Below the pieces are notes generated by a model, which worked only from the letters and a program-made list of their open reading frames with translations, searched no databases and was not told the DNA's origin. Of a DNA stretch of 13,116 nt, positions 5,420 through 13,116 are shown one piece after another. Position numbers and translations under genes: made by a program. Positions within the stretch are counted from its first letter, which is position 1; each line of letters opens with the position of its first letter. Source of the DNA: Amoebophrya sp. AT5.2 (taxonomy: Eukaryota; Sar; Dinophyceae; Syndiniales; Amoebophryaceae); contig RXOD01005634.1 of assembly GCA_005223375.1 (NCBI GenBank), positions 1 to 13,116 of the forward strand, written 5' to 3'.

Positions 5420-6893
5420 CTGCTGGCCCCGGCATAGTGTGCTCGCGGAGGACCGTCGGCGGAGGCAAGCGGACCAGAAGGGTCCGACTCTGAAGACACC
5501 GCCGGAGCCGATTGCTGGAGCGCGCGAAAGGTTCGAGCGATTGCTGGAGCGCGAGGTGCCGACTGCCATCGGCCCGGGAGGTCCTCCCCAGTCATCAGAA
5601 GCTATCCCGGAGAACCCGAACTACACCAATGTGTTTTTTCTGCTGAAGAACAACGTGGAGAAAAAGCTGGAAGAAGTGCCGGCGCTCTCCTTTCCCGACT
5701 TCGATCGGTGGGCGGACGAGTACGGCGAGGACCTGGTGGCGAGGACTCCCCACGACTCCGACTACGTCCCCCCCTGGGACCGCCAAAACTGGGACAAGTG
5801 GCACGAAAAGAACGCCAATCTCCTGCCGCTGATCGGCGACACCGACCGCGCCAAACGCGACGCGGCCGCAGGGAGGCTCCCGAAGACGGCGGCGAAGGCG
5901 GCCTGGGCCGGCGCGCAGAACCGGAAGGAGGAGGATGGTGAGGGAGGAGGCGAGGACGAGGAGGACGAGGCACAAGAAAGGGAGCAAAGGCGCACGCAGG
6001 TATTGTTTAACGCAGCCGTGGCGGGGATTGTGGTTTTCACGCTCTTGCTGGGGGTGGTCACGGCCCTGCTGGTTCGGGAATGTCGACTCGCGAAAACGGA
6101 TTTTCAGCAGAAGGGCTCTCGCTCTGTCGGGAAGGAGCCGACGAAACAGAACGAGGGCCGGCGGGGGGCCGGGGTGGACGACGACGTCGGCGCTCCACGA
6201 ACAGGTCCTGTTCAGAATGTTGAACATAATCTTCAAGGGAGAGCCGGGGACACACGGTCGCAACCCTTCGTCTTGAACGTGCGTGACACCCAGCCACAGA
6301 ACCCAAATAATCGGACCCGTCGGGGCGTGCGAAACCGTCTTGTTAAAAACGGAAAGCAGAACGACCTGAACCTCGACAAGCTTGAAGAGCAGAGTCTGGA
6401 CGAGAGTGACATATTGAAGAATATTACCTCCGCGGAAGTGATTCAAGTCGGCAATCATGCCGCGCAGAACGGAAACGAAAATGGTGAGGGAGGAGGCGAC
6501 ATGAAAATAAAGACCGCCCAGCACGTTGTAGACAAAGACATGATGTCATCGTCTTCATCGCAGTTGCCTTCGGCCCCGCCTCCCAGTTTGGCAACAGGGT
6601 TACACAGTGGGAGTGGTATGCGCCGTGGCCGTACCACCACTAGTGTCGGGGAGGCCGTCGAGACGGAGACGTCGACGTCATCGGGAAGAGCAAGGAGATC
6701 GTCGGAACAGGCTGATTATACCTTCCAAGCCCAAAACGTCGCCACTTTGACTGATGTAGATGGACACGATCCTGGTCGTACTCGTGGCGCAAGTGGATAT
6801 ACGGAGTTGGAAGAACAACTCCTACTTGGGAATAATATCGATAGGCCGCCGGCGCGACTGGCCGCGCGAGAAGAAAGTACTACTTCGAAATGA
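5420..6893 (+). CDS. Single-pass membrane protein with long low-complexity tail
   Basis: The frame is open from 5388 to TGA 6891-6893. The conventional start call at 5439 is a GTG, unlikely in a eukaryotic nuclear gene, so the true N-terminus is probably spliced (acceptor CCAG ending 5419). Residues counted from 5439: 1-90 charged, with an acidic/aromatic segment; 100-130 contain VPPWDRQNWDKWHEKN; 163-180 are almost all Glu/Asp/Gly. One transmembrane helix lies at about 188-212 (NAAVAGIVVFTLLLGVVTALLV) and is flanked by Arg. The remaining ~270 residues are disordered: Asn/Gln/Gly-rich, then Ser/Pro-rich. No family is recognised. By the positive-inside rule the side of the tail is ambiguous, since basic residues flank both ends. 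The DNA carries internal direct repeats (5509/5538 and 5935/6481). The 309-codon antisense ORF is a likely shadow. Confidence 0.72.
5509..5553. repeat. 16-bp direct repeat inside the 484-codon gene
   Basis: CGATTGCTGGAGCGCG occurs at 5509-5524 and again at 5538-5553, offset by 29 bases. Because 29 is not a multiple of three, the two copies are read in different frames (P-I-A-G-A-R and R-L-L-E-R-E). This looks like a local DNA duplication rather than a repeated protein motif. Confidence 0.8.
5935..6499. repeat. 19-bp direct repeat (5935-5953 and 6481-6499)
   Basis: ATGGTGAGGGAGGAGGCGA occurs exactly twice, 546 bases apart and in the same frame, encoding G-E-G-G-G in both copies with acidic residues around them. 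The first copy precedes the membrane helix and the second lies in the disordered tail. It may be convergent purine-rich low complexity or a small transposed duplication. Confidence 0.75.
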
Positions 6894-7402
6894 TATTTTA
6901 GGCCAGCAGAACCAGAAGCAGAAGTAATTTTCCGACCGATCGATGACAATGGCGTGGAAGCGGAAAAGCTACATAAGTAATCAAATAAGCACGGGCGGCA
7001 AGGCAATGGATGCCTTATGGCTTATGCCAAAGAAGAAGCAAAAATGCTAGCTGAGCGGCCGGCATCCTTCGCGGAACACTCGATGGAAACAAATGCAAAT
7101 GGAAATGGTGTGTTTGTTCAATCGATGAAGATGGCGCATCCGTGGCCGTTGTGACCCCATGAACGATGCTACTCGTGCACGCGGTCGATCTTTATCGAGA
7201 TCTAGTAGCGCGACCGATCCGGATCCTACGTGATCATCATGCACGCCGTTGTAGATCTTGAAGATCTTCGTTCTCGTTCAGCGCCGCGGGCCGAGCGCGA
7301 GTTGCAGAAGTTGTAGAAGATACAGAGGGACCTAACCTGCGGAGAGACACCAGCACATTAGGATCTTTTAGCGAAAAATATAGTTCATCGAGCATTTCAA
7401 CA
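6894..7402. other. Spacer with GATC cluster and small palindromes
   Basis: I see no supported gene in these roughly 500 bases. GATC occurs seven times in 7187-7266, including a 15-base palindrome at 7253-7267 (AGATCTT-G-AAGATCT). AAGGCA/TGCCTT forms a small hairpin at 7000-7016. The last 40 bases become AT-rich. A 65-codon antisense ORF (7047-7244) has no supporting feature. Confidence 0.5.
7361..7371 (+). promoter_or_regulatory. T-rich/AG acceptor-like site upstream of the ERMP1-like gene
   Basis: GGATCTTTTAG ends at 7371, 31 bases before ATG 7403. As with the ATGs at 406 and 5200, a short T-rich tract ending in AG sits where a trans-splice acceptor would be expected. The tract is short, so the evidence is modest. 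Confidence 0.3.
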
Positions 7403-10400
7403 ATGATTTCATTTTCCTCGTCCGCTCCGTTCGCGGCCTTTCTTGTTTACCTCGCGACCGTTGTCCTCATCTACACCGCCTACTTCCGGTTGATTCCGGC
7501 GGATGTGGGAATCCATCGGTCCGGGTCCCGGCAGGAGCTCGACGAGCGGCTCGAAGAAACGCTAGCGCTCGCTCTGCGAAGCCCGATCAAATCTTACACG
7601 GAGCTATTCCACCCGGTTTCCTCCTTGGTGCGCGTGCTGCAGGCGTTCTTTCTCTTCCCTCCGGGGGTCGATGTGTACGCCAGCGCGTGGTGGGGGCCAA
7701 ATTGGTTCAACTACGCAGGGGGCACAACCACAAGAAGAACGTCATCAATCGACGGAGCAGGGCCACGTGGAGGACAGGGGGAGATTGAGCTTCCGTACGG
7801 GCTACTGCCGCCAGTTGTACAGGAAGTACAAGGTTCTCAGGGTACCTTTGCCGTCGACTTCGACGAGGAGAGCGCGCTCAGCATGCTGGAGTTCATCCTG
7901 CGCGAGTGCAGCAACGGTGCCGCCGCGGGAGTTCAACCTGAAGGTGTTCTTCCTGGTCAACACCACGGCGGCGGCCGCTACGTGGCCGGCGCGCGCACGA
8001 CGGGGACGTACGCCAACGAAGTCTGTGCGCGGGACCGCATCTTGGAGCTCGTCCGCCGCATTGTTGAAAAGATGAAAACGCCACCCGGCGGCGGCTCAGG
8101 CGAAGACGCGAGCGTAGAAATCGACTTCGGGGGAGGTGTCTCAGGTAGTGGTACTGGTACGCCCGAGGGGGCTTTCCACGTCGATTTCATCGGCGGGCTG
8201 GTGAACTCCCACGCGAACCTGACAAACATAGCGGTGAGACTGAAGGCGAAGGGAAAAAATTATTCTGCGGCGCGAGGGACGAACAGCACCCGACGAGCCG
8301 CGAGCACGCACGATCTCATGGGCCACTGCGTGCCTCCGCGCGCCATCCTGCTTGGGTCGCATTTCGATTCTGCGCCCGGCTCTCCTGGCGCGTCTGACGC
8401 GCTGTCCTTGGTCGCTCTCCTCCTCGAGGTTTTCCGCGTCCTCGCGCACTTCGACCACGCGGCCGACCTCCTTCCGGCTACCGACGCTATTTTCCTGTTC
8501 AACGGCGCGGAGGAGGTCATCCTCGCCGGCGCGCACGCCTTCGTGCGCCACCACAAATGGGGCAAGCACGTCTGCGGCTTCATCAACGCCGAGTCTGTTG
8601 GTAGTGGGGGGCGGGAGCAGAGCAAGTTCCAGAAGCGCGGCCACGCGTGGGTGGCCGAGAGCTACGCGCGCGCGGTCCGGTACCCGAATGTGAACGGGGT
8701 GACGCAGTTCGTGTGGGGCGACTCGGACATCATTCCTGGCGAGACGGACGCGCGCATCTTCCGAGACTTTTTGTTGAAGCCGGGCGCGGACATGGCCAAC
8801 CTGGGCAACGGGAACGTGTACCACACCGAGAAGGACGTGTTTCAGCACGTGTTCGCGCATAAAAAAGGGTATGCGATGTACGGCCGGAACGTTTTATCGC
8901 TCTTCCGGAGCATGGCGGAAATGGTGGCGAGCGCGTCGAGCCAAGAAGAAGGGGACGAACACGAAAGCCAAACCGCTCGATCCCCCAGCGAAGATGCAAG
9001 AAAGTCCGCGGAACGGCGCGATCCCTTCCACACGGCGCGGTTCGCAGACTTTTTGCACCTAGGGGTGTTCTTTTTGGACGACCGGGGGGAGTTCGCCGTG
9101 AAAGCCTGGGTGTACTCGCTGTTCGTGGTGTTGCTTGCGACTACTCTCACTCTACTCAACACAACTCGCGGAACATCTACATCTTCAAACATAGGCGCCG
9201 CGGTGGAATTCTTTGTGACGCTGACTCGTGCCAGCTTGGCGGAGTTTGTGGCCCTCCCCGTCCGACTGGTTCTGTGCCTGGGGTTCGGGGCCGCGCTCGG
9301 CCCCGCCACGCTGGACCTGTTCGGGCAAAGTCACATCTTTTTCGCGTTTCCGCCACTTCTCATAGTGTTCTACGCCATCCCGCTGCTGCTGTTCGCGGAT
9401 GTGGTATTTGGCTATCAACTCCGTCCACGAGTGCTGTCAGAGGTACACGACCGCGAGGCCGGGGGCCAGAAGCAGAACCTTCATACGACTAGAAGCTGCC
9501 ACAACGTCGTCGACATTTATTTCGTCGTAGTCGAACCGCTGGCTCGTAACTTGTCCTGCATCCTCTGGGTTTTGTTTCTAATCCTGGCGAACGCCTACGG
9601 GCAGTTCACGTCTGTGGATTACCTGTTGCAAGCCTGGCTGCTCACGCTGGCGGTGCGCGTTTTTCTCCTGGCCTATTTTGGCGCTCCTGCGAGTACTAGT
9701 GGTCGAGCAGCTCCTGCAACTGCTACATCTACATCTTTCCCCATCGATCGGTTGCGGTTCTGTTCTTCATGGTTCTCGGCTTGTTGCAGCTTCCCGGCGC
9801 TGTGCCTGACGCTGCAGCCGCTCGTTGGTGGCGGGCTGGAGGTGATTCTGCCCATCCTGCGGAGAAGCTCCAATCACGTCCCCGCGAGCACCATCCTGGG
9901 GCTGCTGCTCATGCTGGTCCTCTGTATCGGATTCACCTTTCTGCAGATGCGAGTGCATTTCCACCTCGACGCGGGTTGCTTGTTTTGGCGACGCTCTACT
10001 ACTGTTGTTGAAGAGAGTCCACCTCGTCTGGGGGCCTCCACGAGGAGAACAACATCAAATTCAAAAAGCAGAAAATCTAGCCGGGGCAGAGACCGCAGTA
10101 GAAGTGCTGGGGTGGAAAATCAAAATTGGAACAACGAAATGAAGCTGCGGGAAGGACAGCAGGGGAGCGACGTCGTGGTCTCACGACCTTCCCCGGCGTT
10201 GGGGACCTTTCTTCTCCAAGTGTACGTGTTCGTGTACGTTCCCGTGATCTTTCTGAAAGCCCCGGGCTTTTGGCCGAACTTCACTTCGGAGAGGCCCAAA
10301 GTCGTATACGCGCACCACATCGAGTCGCGGTTGTGCGTCGCGTCCGCAGATGGTCAAGTTGTGTGCAACGACAAGAAAGACAAGCCCAAGAACGCTGGAG

Positions 10401-11386
10401 AAGTTGCAGAAGATGTACATCATCAGCACGACCTGTTCGCGGGGACGGCACCGAAGCACGGGATTTGGCTAGCCTCCCTTGACTGGCTGGGCGTGGGGCG
10501 CGAAGACGCCGACTTTGCCAAGGCCGAGCCCACGGACTTGGGGAAGCACTTTCAGGTCGGAGCTGGAGCTTTTGACTACCGCCCCATCTACGGGCCGCTG
10601 GGCTACACCCTCCCGGTGAAGGCGTTCATCTCCAACGCGAAAAGCCGCTGGATCCCGTTGCAAGACGCCGAGCGCTTCGTCACCGACGCGTCGCAGAAAT
10701 TGAAGTTTCAGGTGACGCACGAGTATGTGGACAGATTTGGATTTCGATTCAATAGTGGTAGAGACGAGGCGGTTGCGGTGGATGAGCTGGTTGTGGAAAG
10801 CGAAACGATGCGCGAGCGGTTCTATCGAAGAGTTCTTGTGTCGTCCTCGTCGCGGGAAGACGCGGATAAGAACCGCCGCGCGGCCGAAAAGAAGACCGCG
10901 GCTGCGGAGGACGCACCGGGGTGGAATAAAGGCTCCTTTCAGAACAATAAAACCGTCCTGCGCACCCACCTGACTGCGTCGTGTCCCCGCGGCGCGCTCT
11001 TGAAGCTGATGCTGCCTGCGAAAGAGCTGGTGGACTGGTCTTTGGAGCACGATCAGGTGGTAGACGGGGTCGTGGTGCCTGCAGGTCCACCAGGAGAGTC
11101 AGACCTGCTCCACCTAGGGCAGCGGCCGCAGCTAGGCCGCCGCCTCCCTCCGCCGCGCAAAGACTGCGACTGTCACTACATACAGCGCATCGACCCGCAG
11201 GGGGTTGAAAACTTCCACATCTCTTTCGACGGGTTCGTGGACCGCTTCGAGCTGATGTGTGACCGGATGGATTTTGTGACGGACGCGATGCTGGAGAGAT
11301 TAGCGATGAAACGCAGCGCCGGTGTGTCACTCACCTACTTCGCCATGGACATGGCCTACGTGAAGAACGACTTCCCGAAGCTGTAG
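7403..11386 (+). CDS. ERMP1: ERMP1/Fxna-type endoplasmic reticulum M28 zinc metallopeptidase
   Basis: Predicted ER-membrane aminopeptidase-fold protease with its catalytic domain in the lumen. One helix at residues 9-31 precedes the M28 domain (about 250-505). Zinc-site positions are visible: His320 and Asp322 in SHFDS, bridging Asp332 in GASDA, Glu370-Glu371 in FNGAEE (base and ligand), Glu397 in INAES, and His474 in YHTEKD. The blocks IPGETDARIFRDF and LGNGNVYHT are typical of the ERMP1 branch. About eight more helices follow (roughly 566-586, 616-637, 645-671, 713-733, 740-760, 786-808, 829-849, 933-953), then a soluble C-terminal domain of about 370 residues. At 1327 residues it is longer than the roughly 900-residue animal protein. 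Extra length lies between helix 1 and the protease domain (about 100-250), in an Arg/Ser-rich loop (880-903) and in the C-terminal domain. The residue after the bridging Asp, usually Asp or Asn, is Ala. No intron interrupts it. Start ATG has context CAACAATG. Confidence 0.93.
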   Translation: MISFSSSAPFAAFLVYLATVVLIYTAYFRLIPADVGIHRSGSRQELDERLEETLALALRSPIKSYTELFHPVSSLVRVLQAFFLFPPGVDVYASAWWGPNWFNYAGGTTTRRTSSIDGAGPRGGQGEIELPYGLLPPVVQEVQGSQGTFAVDFDEESALSMLEFILRECSNGAAAGVQPEGVLPGQHHGGGRYVAGARTTGTYANEVCARDRILELVRRIVEKMKTPPGGGSGEDASVEIDFGGGVSGSGTGTPEGAFHVDFIGGLVNSHANLTNIAVRLKAKGKNYSAARGTNSTRRAASTHDLMGHCVPPRAILLGSHFDSAPGSPGASDALSLVALLLEVFRVLAHFDHAADLLPATDAIFLFNGAEEVILAGAHAFVRHHKWGKHVCGFINAESVGSGGREQSKFQKRGHAWVAESYARAVRYPNVNGVTQFVWGDSDIIPGETDARIFRDFLLKPGADMANLGNGNVYHTEKDVFQHVFAHKKGYAMYGRNVLSLFRSMAEMVASASSQEEGDEHESQTARSPSEDARKSAERRDPFHTARFADFLHLGVFFLDDRGEFAVKAWVYSLFVVLLATTLTLLNTTRGTSTSSNIGAAVEFFVTLTRASLAEFVALPVRLVLCLGFGAALGPATLDLFGQSHIFFAFPPLLIVFYAIPLLLFADVVFGYQLRPRVLSEVHDREAGGQKQNLHTTRSCHNVVDIYFVVVEPLARNLSCILWVLFLILANAYGQFTSVDYLLQAWLLTLAVRVFLLAYFGAPASTSGRAAPATATSTSFPIDRLRFCSSWFSACCSFPALCLTLQPLVGGGLEVILPILRRSSNHVPASTILGLLLMLVLCIGFTFLQMRVHFHLDAGCLFWRRSTTVVEESPPRLGASTRRTTSNSKSRKSSRGRDRSRSAGVENQNWNNEMKLREGQQGSDVVVSRPSPALGTFLLQVYVFVYVPVIFLKAPGFWPNFTSERPKVVYAHHIESRLCVASADGQVVCNDKKDKPKNAGEVAEDVHHQHDLFAGTAPKHGIWLASLDWLGVGREDADFAKAEPTDLGKHFQVGAGAFDYRPIYGPLGYTLPVKAFISNAKSRWIPLQDAERFVTDASQKLKFQVTHEYVDRFGFRFNSGRDEAVAVDELVVESETMRERFYRRVLVSSSSREDADKNRRAAEKKTAAAEDAPGWNKGSFQNNKTVLRTHLTASCPRGALLKLMLPAKELVDWSLEHDQVVDGVVVPAGPPGESDLLHLGQRPQLGRRLPPPRKDCDCHYIQRIDPQGVENFHISFDGFVDRFELMCDRMDFVTDAMLERLAMKRSAGVSLTYFAMDMAYVKNDFPKL

Positions 11387-12661
11387 ACATAGCAAACGCG
11401 TCCCACATACTGCCTACTGCTGCAGCCAATTTGGACTTCTGTGTGTTCACCTTGTTCATAAAAAAATAGCCTTTTCATCACGGCACTCCCTTGGTGCATC
11501 GATCCACCATTGATATCATGAAGGCACGATCCCAAAATGCTTTAGCTATTGCCTCCTCCACCGTCGGCGTCGTCGATCTCGATGCGATCAGGATCTAGTA
11601 AATTTGGAATGCGTCCATGTTCAAGAACAATGAGCGCGAAAATCATAAATCGGGGGAGAAGGTCCATGCTGTTGATCAACCAAAGAAACTCAAATTTCAC
11701 GCATCAAAAGCGAAATCGTATACTTACAAGGTTAGAAATATTCATGAAAAGATAATCCACCGCGCAATGCCAATGAAGGTGAGCATGACGATGAAATATT
11801 ACCCACATCCACGTTCCACTTCCAGTTCCACAGGTACGGTTCTACTAAGAGCTTGTACTTGTCGTACTACATTGATTTAAAACTTTAAGTTGAGCGTTGA
11901 ATTAAGCAAGCTACAAGCACTGGCAGTAGCCGGTCAGCACAAAGGATTGAACAATAATGCGCATTCACCTCAGGAGCATGCATGCGAGAAGCAAAACAAG
12001 TTAACAGCGCCCCAACGCCAAGCGCGAGAAGTAGTTTTAGCGCCTTCCCACAGCTGGCCATTATCGTGTGTGATTTTCAAAGTTTAAGACCAGCGGGCTT
12101 GCGTTTTGTTAATAGCCTCGAAATTACGCACACTCAGTACTCACACCGGAACCGGACAGATCTATCTTGTAGTACTAACTACACAATTAAACATTTGTGC
12201 AGGGAGAACTTCTCATAATATGCAGATCGATGAGTCTTTCTCTACTTTCTTTAAACTACCTAGTACACCTTTAGCAGCTGACCTGATAGGCAGGACCGAT
12301 TGAGCTCACTCTTAAGAGTAGCCAGCTGATACTCACACGATACATACGCCCTCACTTAAAACGTAAAGCGCGCGACGCATCGATGCAGATGGACTATGAA
12401 TAAAAAATCAATGTAATAAATACTTTATACATAGCCATAATTATTGGCTTATCGCGGCAGCAATATCAGAATTCTTTCTCTCGTCGGTTTGCAGGATCAT
12501 CGATAGCTAGTTCCGTCCGCGGCTTCGCGTTCGCTAACAATCAATCTTCGGCGCTGTCGTGCGTCTATTTAAACGAGTAGAAGTAATTGATTTATTGTTG
12601 ACCGCGGCTGCGCGAAAATCCGCTTTTTCGGAGACTTCGTTCCGAACAGGTCGTGCCCCTG
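11387..12661. other. AT-richer intergenic region with no firm gene
   Basis: A short A-run (ATAAAAAAATAG near 11459-11469) follows the ERMP1-like gene and may belong to its 3' end. Three GATC sites fall within 25 bases at about 11575-11597. The best coding-like segment is 11617-11775. A 15-base word, GCAGATCGATGAGTC, is shared with about 1743-1757. A near-palindrome around AGCCATAATTATTGGCT lies at about 12434-12450. I see no tRNA, rRNA or transposon ORF. Confidence 0.5.
11617..11880 (+). CDS. Weak candidate exon or small ORF, Lys/His-rich
   Basis: An 87-codon frame starts at ATG 11617. The first 53 codons read as a basic, protein-like segment (A-V-D-Q-P-K-K-L-K-F-H-A-S-K-A-K) ending M-P-M-K, followed by AAG|GTGAGC, a consensus-type 5' splice site at 11776. 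Downstream the same frame becomes Ser/Thr/Cys-rich and less convincing, as expected if 11776 begins an intron. No acceptor giving a convincing next exon was found. Third-position GC bias is absent, unlike the strong genes here. Confidence 0.2.
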   Translation: MFKNNERENHKSGEKVHAVDQPKKLKFHASKAKSYTYKVRNIHEKIIHRAMPMKVSMTMKYYPHPRSTSSSTGTVLLRACTCRTTLI

Positions 12662-13114
12662 ATGTTACACCTGGGAGCACGGAATTCTACTGCCGCGGGC
12701 GGCTTTTCGCTGCTGCTGATCGCGGTCTACTGCTACTCCTTCCTCATCTACGTCTCATCGGCGTCTTCTCAGTCGCCTCTTCCTGTTGCCAATGTGATGG
12801 ACGAGGATCATCTGCGAGCTGCCCTCGGTGGTGGGAAGCAGGCATTTTTTTCCGTCTCGTCGCCGGAAGATGTCGCGGCGCGCGTCTTGCAGCACAAGAC
12901 GAGGACGTGGCGGGGGACGGCGACCTCGCTCGAGTTGCTGGAGAGAAGCACTGGCACCCAGGATTTATTCCAGCGCGCCGGGGACGAGCAGCCTGCCACT
13001 AGTACCTTTCTGAAGCAGGAGACCTTCCAGCTGCAGTGGAATCACATGTCGACGGAGCTGTATCTCACACTGGTTAATACCGAGGAGAAGATGACTTACC
13101 TGTGCTTTGCGTAA
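12662..13114 (+). CDS. Small signal-anchor protein of unknown function at the right edge
   Basis: The frame is open from 12602 and ends at TAA 13112-13114. The first ATG is 12662, giving 150 residues; the preceding GTG at 12653 is an unlikely start in a eukaryote. Residues about 15-35 (FSLLLIAVYCYSFLIYVSSA) form a signal peptide or anchor. The rest is a predicted soluble domain with V-M-D-E-D-H-L-R-A-A-L and a C-terminal beta-rich stretch (TELYLTLVNTEEKMTYLCF). GC-rich third positions support coding. The stop overlaps a donor-like GC|GTAATA at 13111, two codons before the window ends, so the gene may continue by splicing beyond the window. An AG at 12648-12649 just upstream could be an acceptor. 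No family is recognised. Confidence 0.6.
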   Translation: MLHLGARNSTAAGGFSLLLIAVYCYSFLIYVSSASSQSPLPVANVMDEDHLRAALGGGKQAFFSVSSPEDVAARVLQHKTRTWRGTATSLELLERSTGTQDLFQRAGDEQPATSTFLKQETFQLQWNHMSTELYLTLVNTEEKMTYLCFA

Positions 13115-13116
13115 TA

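Noticed and set aside
5526..5540. GGTTCGA, a tRNA B-box-like word
   Set aside because: It is inside a coding frame and has no A-box or foldable cloverleaf around it. No other tRNA candidate was seen.
5595..6524. 309-codon ORF on the minus strand, and similar antisense ORFs at 8141-8860 and 4277-4792
   Set aside because: They lie opposite strongly coding + strand genes with GC-rich third positions, which clears stops from an antisense frame. Their translations are compositionally odd, and the opposing frames contain clear domains or a membrane helix.
12559..13002. 147-codon ORF overlapping the right-edge gene in another frame
   Set aside because: The alternative frame at 12662-13114 has a clean hydrophobic N-terminus and better codon bias. 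This one is Arg/Gly/Ala-rich, as expected of a shadow frame.

Overview
The window looks like protist nuclear DNA. It has GT-AG intron signals, a eukaryote-type endoplasmic-reticulum M28 metallopeptidase, long GC-rich ORFs separated by more AT-rich, GATC-rich spacers, and no bacterial ribosome-binding-site or operon layout. Every gene I can support is on the + strand. That unidirectional layout, together with T-rich/AG acceptor-like sites just upstream of several start codons, fits an alveolate, possibly a dinoflagellate or syndinean, with spliced-leader trans-splicing. The taxon is an inference at low to moderate confidence; no rRNA or other marker is present.

Layout: (1) About 406-2519 holds an intron-containing gene or pair of genes of unknown function. 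There is a candidate first exon with a consensus donor, a disordered basic exon (587-1088), an exon at 1305-1493 whose first codons are copied in inverted orientation at the end of the preceding intron, and one or two further coding-like exons (about 1944-2325 and 2426-2519). (2) 2520-3326 is mostly unexplained AT-richer DNA with one weak 105-codon ORF. (3) 3327-3453 is a compact cluster of direct and inverted repeats lying directly against the start of a 528-codon ORF (3456-5042) of unknown function. (4) 5420-6893, with a possible 5' exon at 5200-5243, encodes a single-pass membrane protein with a long low-complexity tail. (5) 7403-11386 is one uninterrupted 1327-codon ORF, an ERMP1/Fxna-type ER-membrane M28 peptidase with the full set of zinc-ligand positions; it is the only gene whose function I recognise. 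(6) 11387-12661 is a spacer. (7) 12662-13114 encodes a small signal-anchor protein that ends, or is about to be spliced, at the right edge of the window.

Nothing shows a shared pathway. Four of the products have signal-peptide-like, membrane-anchor or multi-pass segments (528-codon ORF weakly, 484-codon ORF, ERMP1-like, right-edge gene), so the cluster is biased toward the secretory pathway, but this may be coincidence. The most unusual sequence features are the 21-bp perfect inverted repeat spanning an intron/exon junction (1260-1327) and the repeat cluster at 3327-3453. Both resemble the inverted-repeat-bearing intronic elements known from some alveolates, but I cannot confirm that without genome-wide comparison. 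I found no CRISPR array, tRNA, rRNA, transposase or viral gene.
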